Positions 51,101-62,300 of a DNA stretch of 64,000 nucleotides are shown piece by piece. Source of the stretch: Plasmopara viticola. Taxonomy: Eukaryota > Oomycota > Peronosporomycetes > Peronosporales > Peronosporaceae. A program made the position numbers and the translations under genes. Under the pieces are notes generated by a model. It was not told the origin of the DNA and made no database searches. It worked only from the letters and a program-made list of their open reading frames with translations. The stretch lies in the NCBI GenBank assembly GCA_001695595.3, contig MBPM02000040.1, positions 620,001 to 684,000 of the forward strand, in the 5' to 3' direction. Numbering within the stretch: position 1 is the stretch's first letter; each line of letters opens with the position of its first letter.

Positions 51101-52031
51101 AATGCCGATACTCGACAACGCAGACATCGCCTACAGCTACCGTGTCCGCACGCTGGCAGGAACCTTGCGGCCACTCGGGTTGGCTACCCTCATGGCCAAC
51201 AACAGTATCCTTCGCCCTATAGATCTGTTTCAGATTTGTGAGCGACCGGTGACGGCAGCGAGACTCTCTCAATCTCTCAGCCACCTTGCACCGAGTCGGA
51301 TCACCAGCGCACGCTCTTGTTCCAACTTTTTGGACAAAGCCGATCGACTTCTCAACTCGCCTGCCGAATACCCGATCGGACCGATCCAAGCAGTCCAACG
51401 CCACGCAACATTCCACGCATGGGTCTTCGACACCTATGAGATTGCTGAGCTAAGCGTTGCTCGGATACGGGCCGCGCTATCCAACTACCATGTTCCGGAC
51501 CTGCCGCTTCCTCGCCTGGGGGTGGAAAGGGGCCCGGCCCAATCATTGTGGAGCCGAGATATCAAGATGGGGAAGCACGTATTACCCGTCTACTCGGATC
51601 TGCTTTACAGACTTCAGCACAACGCATTATACCTCGGCTACCGCCTCCAACATCTCCAAGGAGTTCAGTGTTTGTGCCAACACTGCGGCGTGCTTGGGAC
51701 AGCTCCACATCTCTTTTGGTACTGCGAGTTTGCGACCAACACCTGAAACGAATGGCTTGCCACCTTCCGAGCGCTGTTCTCGACCAAACTCGAATGGGAA
51801 ACGATACTGTGGTTCAACGTCGAGCCTACACCGTCGGCCAAGTCCCAATATGGCTACAGTCTCTTCGTGGTTTTCCTCATAGTGCGGACTGTAATCTTAC
51901 GCTGCGTATGGATGCATCGGAACGATATTTGCTTCAACGATCTCCCGGCCAACCCGACAGACGTTCAAGCTCGAATTAAGGCGGTGGTGGCACTTCATGT
52001 TGAGCGCTACTACCAAGATTTTCTGATTTAA
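48117..52031 (+). pseudogene. LINE ORF2 relic: APE endonuclease and reverse transcriptase
   Basis: A single frame can be followed for ~1,300 codons, broken only by in-frame stops at 48,267, 48,915, 50,742, 50,922, 51,078 and 51,744, ending at the stop at 52,029. The endonuclease part shows GLQETKFTG, VYAPVQPSQRTDF, LVLSDLNTVFSSQLDQ (in place of the usual GDFN), SSRLDYVLVN and QGDHAGVSF. The reverse transcriptase part shows TPGPDGLPVEYHK, NHRPITLLNVNAKL, LLDFAKAFDSV (catalytic Asp at 49,956), VRQVDPLSP (normally VRQGDPLSP) and the catalytic FADD at 50,256-50,267. A CX2CX7HX4C knuckle follows at 51,675-51,725. It would nick target DNA and reverse-transcribe its RNA; this copy is dead. Confidence 0.92.
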
Positions 52032-52390
52032 ACGCTTAGCCACTCTGGACTTCAACGGCGCCAATTACTGGACTTGATGGACACTATCGGGCTCTCCCCG
52101 ACTCAACCACAGACCGTCCAACCAACGCGGCCCCCGCTGGACCAGCCACCTTTACCAAGCGCTATTACTTCCGTGACTTGTCTTGGGAAATACGGATACT
52201 GAGCACCACACAACCGCGCTTATCGGCCATCAAGGAAGTTTCGACTTTGCGTTATTACTTTACTTAGATCTTTAAGCCTGTAAACTTAGCGATCAAGTTG
52301 ATAGAAAACGGTGGCTAGGCAATTTGCTGGATAAAAGTGCTTATTGCTGCTTATTTTTAAAGCGGCCATTAAAACTACCAATTTATTTAT

Positions 52391-52405
52391 CTGTTAAGGC
52401 TAGTT
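52391..52405 (+). repeat. Right target-site duplication of the LINE
   Basis: CTGTTAAGGCTAGTT matches the satellite target CTGTAAAGGATAGTT with two changes and leads straight back into the satellite (CTTACGCGTCACAGTC). It marks the 3' junction of the LINE. Confidence 0.8.
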
Positions 52406-53333
52406 CTTACGCGTCACAGTCACAACGGATTCAATTCTGAAACTTCTTATAAAGAAAGATATTTACAGACTACGGTTCAGCACAATCAATATTATAAAAT
52501 CTCCATCGAGGCTTCACCGCCGCGACGAATGATCGTTAATTAGGGCTACTTAGAACCGCTAACACATATATCGACCATAGCGTTGTACTTGCGATTGTAT
52601 TAGGTGTGCAAAGACGCGTCACAGCCGTAACTAAATCGGTTTTTTAGAATCTTTAACAGTCGAAAGGCTTATAAACTACAGCATAGCGCAAATAATTCGA
52701 ATCATTGTCCCATCACAGTTCCAGCCAAGTCTTCTTTGACATTTATAATGAGAGGTGATGTTTATTGACTTCAACTTTTGATGATCGACCGCGTACGATA
52801 GCATCGTTGCATCACTACCGCAGCTAATTCTGCTTCGTCGCTTTTCAAAAGAGGTGATATTTATTAACTACAGCGCATGCGAATCCACTGCATAACAAGC
52901 ATTCAATAATCAAAACCACAATTTATTCAATACTGACTTTCTGACTGCAACACTCTTGTTGCCAACAGCATAGCACGATCGACTGTAAAGGATAGTTCTT
53001 ACGCGTCACAGTCGCAACTGATTAAATTTTGGAACTTCTTTAAAATTAAGACATTTACAGACTACGGTTCAGCACAATCAATATCAACAGATGTCTATCG
53101 TCATCGCCAAGACGAATAATTGTCAACTAGGGCTATTTAGCAGCGCAAACATAGATATCGGCCATAGTGTTTTTCATGCGATTGTATTAGGTGTGCAAAG
53201 ACGCGTTACAGCCGTAACGAAGTCAGATTTTAAGCTTTTTAACGGTCGAAAGGCTTATTGACTACTGCATAGCGGAAATAATCGGAATCACAGTTGCAGC
53301 CAAGCCATCTTCGATTTTATAATGCGCGGTGAT
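52391..53333 (+). repeat. Satellite family 2, right-hand remainder
   Basis: About one and a half 590-bp units continue in phase after the LINE (ACTTTCTGACTGCAACACTC at 52,936). They are more diverged than the core units and contain deletions near 53,080 and 53,290. They stop abruptly at the junction with the 100-bp satellite. Confidence 0.92.
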
Positions 53334-56300
53334 TTTTATCAGCGAATTCTGCTCCATTTGAAGCGCCGATTTGCCCTACGGCCTTAGATACGTCAAATCT
53401 AGCTTCCTGGACAAGCAGACACGCATTCCAAGCGTAACGCATCGAACACCGCTCCGTTTGAAGCGCCCATTCGTCCTACGGCCTCAGATACGTCAGATCT
53501 AGCTTCCTAGACAAGCAGACACGCGTTCCGAGCGCAACCTCGCGATTACCGCTCCATTTGAAGCTCCGATTCGTCCTACTGCATTGGATACGTCAAATCT
53601 AGCTTCCAGCACAAGCAGACCCGCGTTCCAAGCGCAACTAAGAGAATACTGCTCCATTTGAAGCGCCGATTTGTCCTACGGCCTCAGATACGTCAAATCT
53701 AGCTTCCTGGACAAGCAGAGACGCGTTCTTAGCGTAACTTAGCGAAAACTGCTCCATTTGAAGCGCCAATTCGTCTTACGGCATCAGATACGGCCAATCA
53801 AGCTTCCTGGACAAGCAGACACGCGTTCCAAGTGCAACTTAGTGTTTTCTGCTCCTTTTGAAGCGCCAATTCATCCTACGGCCTCGGATACGTCATATCT
53901 AGCTTCCTGGACAAGCAGACACGCGTTCCAAACGCAACTAAGCTAATTCTGCTCCATTTGAAGCGCCGATTTGCCCTACGGCCTCAGATACGTCAAATCT
54001 AGCTTCCTGGACAAGCAGACACGCATTCCAAGCGTAACGCATCGAACACCGCTCTGTTTGAAGCGCCGATTCGTCCTACGGCCTCAGATACGTCAGATCT
54101 AGCTTACTAGACAAGCAGACACGCGTTCCGAGCGCAACCTCGCGATTACCGCTCCATTTGAAGCTCCGATTCGTCCTACTGCATTGGATACGTCAAATCT
54201 AGCTTCCAGCACAAGCAGACCCGCGTTCCAAGCGCAACTAAGAGAATACTGCTCCATTTGAAGAGCCGATTTGTCCTACGGCCTCAGATACGTCAAATCT
54301 AGCTTCCTGGACAAGCAGAGACGCGTTCTTAGCGTAACTTAGCGAAAACCGCTCCATTTGAAGCGCCAATTCGTCTTACGGCATCAGATACGGCAAATCT
54401 AGCTTCCTGGACAAGCAGACACGCGTTCCAAGTGCAACTTAGCGTTTTCTGCTCCATTTGAAGCGCCAATTCGTCCTACGGCCTCGGATATGTCATATCT
54501 AGCTTCCTGGACAAGCAGACACGCGTTCCAAACGCAACTAAGCGAATTCTGCTCCATTTGAAGCGCCGATTTGCCCTACGGCCTTAGATACGTCAAATCT
54601 AGCTTCCTGGACAAGCAGACACGCATTCCAAGCGTAACGCATCGAACACCGCTCCGTTTGAAGCGCCCATTCGTCCTACGGCCTCAGATACGTCAGATCT
54701 AGCTTCCTAGACAAGCAGACACGCGTTCCGAGCGCAACCTCGCGATTACCGCTCCATTTGAAGCTCCGATTCGTCCTACTGCATTGGATACGTCAAATTC
54801 AGCTTCCAGCACAAGCAGACCCGCGTTCCAAGCGCAACTAAGAGAATACTGCTCCATTTGAAGCGCCGATTTGTCCTACGGCCTCAGATACGTCAAATCT
54901 AGCTTCCTGGACAAGCAGAGACGCGTTCTTAGCGTAACTTAGCGAAAACTGCTCCATTTGAAGCGCCAATTCGTCTTACGGCATCAGATACGGCCAATCA
55001 AGCTTCCTGGACAAGCAGACACGCGTTCCAAGTGCAACTTAGTGTTTTCTGCTCCTTTTGAAGCGCCAATTCATCCTACGGCCTCGGATACGTCATATCT
55101 AGCTTCCTGGACAAGCAGACACGCGTTTCAAACGCAACTAAGCGAATTCTGCTCCATTTGAAGCGCCGATTTGCCCTACGGCCTCAGATACGTCAAATCT
55201 AGCTTCCTGGACAAGCAGACACGCATTCCAAGCGTAACGCATCGAACACCGCTCTGTTTGAAGCGCCGATTCGTCCTACGGCCTCAGATACGTCAGATCT
55301 TGCTTCCTAGACAAGCAGACACGCGTTCCGAGCGCAACCTCGCGATTACCGCTCCATTTGAAGCTCCGATTCGTCCTACCGCATTGGATACGTCAAATCT
55401 AGCTTCCAGCACAAGCAGACCCGCGTTCCAAGCACAACTAAGAGAATACTGCTCCATTTGAAGAGCCGATTTGTCCTACGGCCTCAGATACGTCAAATCT
55501 AGCTTCCTGGACAAGCAGAGACGCGTTCTTAGCGTAACTTAGCGAAAACCGCTCCATTTGAAGCGCCAATTCGTCTTACGGCATCAGATACGGCAAATCT
55601 AGCTTCCTTTACAAGCAGACACGCGTTCCAAGTGCAACTTAGCGTTTTCTGCTCCATTTGAAGCGCCAATTCGTCCTACGGCCTCGGATATGTCATATCT
55701 AGCTTCCTGGACAAGCAGACACGCGTTCCAAACGCAACTAAGCGAATTCTGCTCCATTTGAAGCGCCGATTTGCCCTACGGCCTTAGATACGTCAAATCT
55801 AGCTTCCTGGACAAGCAGACACGCATTCCAAGCGTGACGCATCGAACACCGCTCCGTTTGAAGCGCCGATTCGTCCTACGGCCTCAGATTCGTCAGATCT
55901 AGCTTACTAGACAAGCAGACACGCGTTCCGAGCGCAACCTCGCGATTACCGCTCCATTTGAAGCTCCGATTCGTCCTACTGCATTGGATACGTCAAATCT
56001 AGCTTCCAGCACAAGCAGACCCGCGTTCCAAGCGCAACTAAGCGAATACTGCTCCATTTGAAGCGCCGATTTTCCCTACGGCCTCAGATACGTCAAATCT
56101 AGCTTCCTGGACGAGCAGAGACGCGTTCTTAGCGTAACTTAGCGAAAACTGCTCCATTTGAAGCGCCAATTCGTCTTACGGCATCCGATACGGCAAATCT
56201 AGCTTCCTGGACAAGCCGACACGCGTTCCAAGTGCAACTTAGCGTTTTCTGCTCCATTTGAAGCGCCAATTCATCCTACGGCCTCGGATACGTCATATCT

Positions 56301-59300
56301 AGCTTCCTGGACAAGCAGACACGCGTTCCAAACGCAACTAAGCGAATTCTGCTCCATTTGAAGCGCCGATTTTCCCTACGGCCTCAGATACGTCAAATCT
56401 AGCTTCCTGGACGAGCAGAGACGCGTTCTTAGCGTAACTTAGCGAAAACTGCTCCATTTGAAGCGCCAATTCGTCTTACGGCATCAGATACGGCAAATCT
56501 AGCTTCCTGGACAAGCAGACACGCGTTCCAAGTGCAACTTAGCGTTTTCTGCTCCATTTAAAGCGCCAATTAATCCTACGGCCTCGGATACGTCATATCT
56601 AGCTTCCTGGACAAGCAGACACGCGTTCCAAACGCAACTAAGCGAATTCTGCTCCATTTGAAGCGCCGATTTTCCCAACGGCCTCAGATACGTCAAATCT
56701 AGCTTCCTGGACGAGCAGAGACGCGTTCTTAGCGTAACTTAGCGAAAACTGCTCCATTTGAAGCGCCAATTCGTCTTACGGCATCCGATACGGCAAATCT
56801 AGCTTCCTGGACAAGCCGACACGCGTTCCAAGTGCGACTTAGCGTTTTCTGCTCCTTTTGAAGCGCCAATTCATCCTACGGCCTCGGATACGTCATATCT
56901 AGCTTCCTGGACAAGCAGACACGCGTTCCAAACGCAACTAAGCGAATTCTGCTCCATTTGAAGCGCCGATTTGCCCTACGGCCTTAGATACGTCAAATCT
57001 AGCTTCCTGGACAAGCAGAGACGCATTCCAAGCGTAACGCATCGAACACCCCTCCGCTTGAAGCGCCGATTCGTCCTACGGCCTCAGATACGTCAGATCT
57101 AGCTTACTAGACAAGCAGACACGCGTTCCGAGCGCAACCTCGCGATTACCGCTCCATTTGAAGCTCCGATTCGTCCTACTGCATTGGATACATCAAATCT
57201 AGCTTCCAGCACAAGCAGACCCGCGTTCCAAGCGCAACTAAGCGAATACTGCTCCATTTGAAGCGCCGATTTTCCCTACGGCCTCAGATACGTCAAATCT
57301 AGCTTCCTGGACGAGCAGAGACGCGTTCTTAGCGTAACTTAGCGAAAACTGCTCCATTTGAAGCGCCAATTCGTCTTACGGCATCCGATACGGCAAATCT
57401 AGCTTCCTGGACAAGCCGACACGCGTTCCAAGTGCAACTTAGCGTTTTCTGCTCCATTTGAAGCGCCAATTCATCCTACGGCCTCGGATACGTCATATCT
57501 AGCTTCCTGGACAAGCAGACACGCGTTCCAAACGCAACTAAGCGAATTCTGCTCCATTTGAAGCGCCGATTTTCCCTACGGCCTCAGATACGTCAAATCT
57601 AGCTTCCTGGACGAGCAGAGACGCGTTCTTAGCGTAACTTAGCGAAAACTGCTCCATTTGAAGCGCCAATTCGTCTTACGGCATCAGATACGGCAAATCT
57701 AGCTTCCTGGACAAGCAGACACGCGTTCCGAGTGCAACTTAGCGTTTTCTGCTCCATTTGAAGCGCCAATTCATCCTACGGCCTCGGATACGTCATATCT
57801 AGCTTCCTGGACAAGCAGACACGCGTTCCAAACGCAACTAAGCGAATTCTGCTCCATTTGAAGCGCCGATTTGCCCTACGGCCTCAGATACGTCAAATCT
57901 AGCTTCCTGGACAAGCAGACACGCGTTCCAGCGTAACTTCGAAAACTGCTCCATTTGAAGCGCCGATTCGTCTTACGGCCTCAGATACGTCAAATCTAGC
58001 TTCCTGGACAAGCAGACACGCGTTCCAAGTGCAACTTAGCGTATACTGCTCCATTTGAAGCGCTGATTCGTCCTACGGCCTCAGATACGTCAATCTAGCT
58101 TCCTGGACAAGCAGACACGCGTTCCAAGCGCAACTTAGCGAATACTGCTCCATTTGAAGCGCCGATTATTCCTACGGCTTCAGATACGTCAAATCTAGCT
58201 TCCTGGACAAGCAGAGACGCGTTCTTAGCGTAACTTAGCGAAAACTGCTCCATTTGAAGCGCCAATTCGTCTTACGGCATCAGATACGGCAAATCTAGCT
58301 TCCTGGACAAGCCGACACGCGTTCCAAGTGCGACTTAGCGTTTTCTGCTCCTTTTGAAGCGCCAATTCATCCTACGGCCTCGGATACGTCATATCTAGCT
58401 TCCTGGACAAGCAGACACGCGTTCCAAACGCAACTAAGCGAATTCTGCTCCATTTGAAGCGCCGATTTGCCCTACGGCCTTAGATACGTCAAATCTAGCT
58501 TCCTGGACAAGCAGACACGCGTTCCAAGCGTAACGCATCGAACACCCTCCGCTTGAAGCGCCGATTCGTCCTACGGCCTCAGATACGTCAGATCTAGCTT
58601 ACTAGACAAGCAGACACGCGTTCCGAGCGCAACCTCGCGATTACCGCTCCATTTGAAGCTCCGATTCGTCCTACTGCATTGGATACGTCAAATCTAGCTT
58701 CCAGCACAAGCAGACCCGCGTTCCAAGCGCAACTAAGCGAATACTGCTCCATTTGAAGCGCCGATTTTCCCTACGGCCTCAGATACGTCAAATCTAGCTT
58801 CCTGGACGAGCAGAGACGCGTTCTTAGCGTAACTTAGCGAAAACTGCTCCATTTGAAGCGCCAATTCGTCTTACGGCATCCGATACGGCAAATCTAGCTT
58901 CCTGGACAAGCCGACACGCGTTCCAAGTGCAACTTAGCGTTTTCTGCTCCATTTGAAGCGCCAATTATCCTACGGCCTCGGATACGTCATATCTAGCTTC
59001 CTGGACAAGCAGACACGCGTTCCAAACGCAACTAAGCGAATTCTGCTCCATTTGAAGCGCCGATTTTCCCTACGGCCTCAGATACGTCAAATCTAGCTTC
59101 CTGGACGAGCAGAGACGCGTTCTTAGCGTAACTTAGCGAAAACTGCTCCATTTGAAGCGCCAATTCGTCTTACGGCATCAGATACGGCAAATCTAGCTTC
59201 CTGGACAAGCAGACACGCGTTCCAAGTGCAACTTAGCGTTTTCTGCTCCATTTGAAGCGCCAATTATCCTACGGCCTCGGATACGTCATATCTAGCTTCC

Positions 59301-62300
59301 TGGACAAGCAGACACGCGTTCCAAACGCAACTAAGCGAATTCTGCTCCATTTGAAGCGCCGATTTGCCCTCCTTAGATACGTCAAATCTAGCTTCCAGGA
59401 CAAGCAGACACGCATTCCAGCGTAACGCATCGAACGCTCCGTTTGAAGCGCCGATCCTACGGCCTCAGATACGTCAGATCTAGCTTCCTAGACAAGCAGA
59501 CACGCGTTCCGAGCGCAACCTCGCGATTACCGCTCCATTTGAAGCGATTCGTCCTACTGCACGTCAAATCTAGCTTCCAGCAAAAGCAGACCGCGTTCCA
59601 AGCGCAACTAAGAGAATACTGCTCCATTTGAAGCGCCGATTTGTCCTACGGCCTCAGATACGTCAAATCTAGCTTCCTGGACAAGCAGAGACGCGTTCTT
59701 AGCGTAACTTAGCGAAACTACTCCATTTGAACGCCAATTCGTCTACGGCATCAGATACGCAAATCTAGCTTCCTGGACAAGCCGACACGCGTTCCAAGTG
59801 CGACTTAGCGTTTTCTGCTCCTTTTGAAGCGCCAATTCATCCTACGGCCTCGGATACGTCATATCTAGCTTCCTGGACAAGCAGACACGCGTTCCAAACG
59901 CAACTAAGCGAATTCTGCTCCATTTGAAGCGCCGATTTGCCCTACGGCCTTAGATACGTCAAATCTAGCTTCCTGGACAAGCAGAGACGCATTCCAAGCG
60001 TAACGCATCGAACACCCCTCCGCTTGAAGCGCCGATTCGTCCTACGGCCTCAGATACGTCAGATCTAGCTTACTAGACAAGCAGACACGCGTTCCGAGCG
60101 CAACTCGCGATTACCGCTCCATTTGAAGCTCCGATTCGTCCTACTGCATTGGATACGTCAAATCTAGCTTCCAGCACAAGCAGACCCGCGTTCCAAGCGC
60201 AACTAAGCGAATACTGCTCCATTTGAAGCGCCGATTTTCCCTACGGCCTCAGATACGTCAAATCTAGCTTCCTGGACGAGCAGAGACGCGTTCTTAGCGT
60301 AACTTAGCGAAAACTGCTCCATTTGAAGCGCCAATTCGTCTTACGGCATCCGATACGGCAAATCTAGCTTCCTGGACAAGCCGACACGCGTTCCAAGTGC
60401 AACTTAGCGTTTTCTGCTCCATTTGAAGCGCCAATTAATCCTACGGCCTCGGATACGTCATATCTAGCTTCCTGGACAAGCAGACACGCGTTCCAAACGC
60501 AACTAAGCGAATTCTGCTCCATTTGAAGCGCCGATTTTCCCTACGGCCTCAGATACGTCAAATCTAGCTTCCTGGACGAGCAGAGACGCGTTCTTAGCGT
60601 AACTTAGCGAAAACTGCTCCATTTGAAGCGCCAATTCGTCTTACGGCATCAGATACGGCAAATCTAGCTTCCTGGACAAGCAGACACGCGTTCCAAGTGC
60701 AACTTAGCGTTTTCTGCTCCATTTAAAGCGCCAATTAATCCTACGGCCTCGGATACGTCATATCTAGCTTCCTGGACAAGCAGACACGCGTTCCAAACGC
60801 AACTAAGCGAATTCTGCTCCATTTGAAGCGCCGATTTTCCCAACGGCCTCAGATACGTCAAATCTAGCTTCCTGGACGAGCAGAGACGCGTTCTTAGCGT
60901 AACTTAGCGAAAACTGCTCCATTTGAAGCGCCAATTCGTCTTACGGCATCGATACGGCAAATCTAGCTTCCTGGACAAGCAGACACGCGTTCCAAGTGCG
61001 AACTTAGCGTTTTCTGCTCCTTTTGAAGCGCCAATTCATCCTACGGCCTCGGATACGTCATATCTAGCTTCCTGGACAAGCAGACACGCGTTCCAAACGC
61101 AACTAAGCGAATTCTGCTCCATTTGAAGCGCCGATTTGCCCTACGGCCTTAGATACGTCAAATCTAGCTTCCTGGACAAGCAGAGACGCATTCCAAGCGT
61201 AACGCATCGAACACCCCTCCGCTTGAAGCGCCGATTCGTCCTACGGCCTCAGATACGTCAGATCTAGCTTACTAGACAAGCAGACACGCGTTCCGAGCGC
61301 AACCTCGCGATTACCGCTCCATTTGAAGCTCCGATTCGTCCTACTGCATTGGATACATCAAATCTAGCTTCCAGCACAAGCAGACCGCGTTCCAAGCGCA
61401 ACTAAGCGAATACTGCTCCATTTGAAGCGCCGATTTTCCCTACGGCCTCAGATACGTCAAATCTAGCTTCCTGGACGAGCAGAGACGCGTTCTTAGCGTA
61501 ACTTAGCGAAAACTGCTCCATTTGAAGCGCCAATTCGTCTTACGGCATCGATACGGCAAATCTAGCTTCCTGGACAAGCCGACACGCGTTCCAAGTGCAA
61601 CTTAGCGTTTTCTGCCATCCATTGAAGCGCCAATTCATCCTACGGCCTCGGATACGTCATATCTAGCTTCCTGGACAAGCAGACACGCGTTCCAAACGCA
61701 ACTAAGCGAATTCTGCTCCATTTGAAGCGCCGATTTTCCCTACGGCCTCAGATACGTCAAATCTAGCTTCCTGGACGAGCAGAGACGCGTTCTTAGCGTA
61801 ACTTAGCGAAAACTGCTCCATTTGAAGCGCCAATTCGTCTTACGGCATCAGATACGGCAAATCTAGCTTCCTGGACAAGCAGACACGCGTTCCAAGTGCA
61901 ACTTAGCGTTTTCTGCTCCATTTAAAGCGCCAATTAATCCTACGGCCTCGGATACGTCATATCTAGCTTCCTGGACAAGCAGACACGCGTTCCAAACGCA
62001 ACTAAGCGAATTCTGCTCCATTTGAAGCGCCGATTTTCCCAACGGCCTCAGATACGTCAAATCTAGCTTCCTGGACGAGCAGAGACGCGTTCTTAGCGTA
62101 ACTTAGCGAAAACTGCTCCATTTGAAGCGCCAATTCGTCTTACGGCATCCGATACGGCAAATCTACCTTCCTGGACAAGCAGACACGCGTTCCAAGTGCA
62201 ACTTAGCGTTTTCTGCTCCATTTGAAGCGCCAATTCATCCTACGGCCTCGGATACGTCATATCTAGCTTCCTGGACAAGCAGACACGCGTTCCAAGCGTA

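Larger units (their letters stand above)
45666..52390 (+). mobile_element. Non-LTR retrotransposon (LINE, APE-endonuclease type), decayed
   Basis: A 6.7-kb element is inserted in a 590-bp satellite unit. Order: a GC-rich 5' untranslated part with a C10-like run near 45,757, ORF1 (46,153-48,109), ORF2 with AP-like endonuclease, reverse transcriptase and C-terminal CCHC motif (48,117-52,031), and a ~360-bp AT-richer 3' tail without clear poly(A). The two ORFs, the APE endonuclease and the C-terminal knuckle fit the L1/Tx1-like group. ORF1 has frameshifts and a stop, and ORF2 has six in-frame stops, so this copy cannot be autonomous. Its base composition is much more GC-rich than the satellite around it. 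Flanking target copies are at 45,651 and 52,391. Confidence 0.94.

Noticed and set aside
53758..62060. Repeated ORFs of 60-96 codons in the 100-bp satellite
   Set aside because: They recur with the 300- and 1,200-bp periods because those lengths are multiples of three, occur on both strands, and have no domain or independent coding signal.
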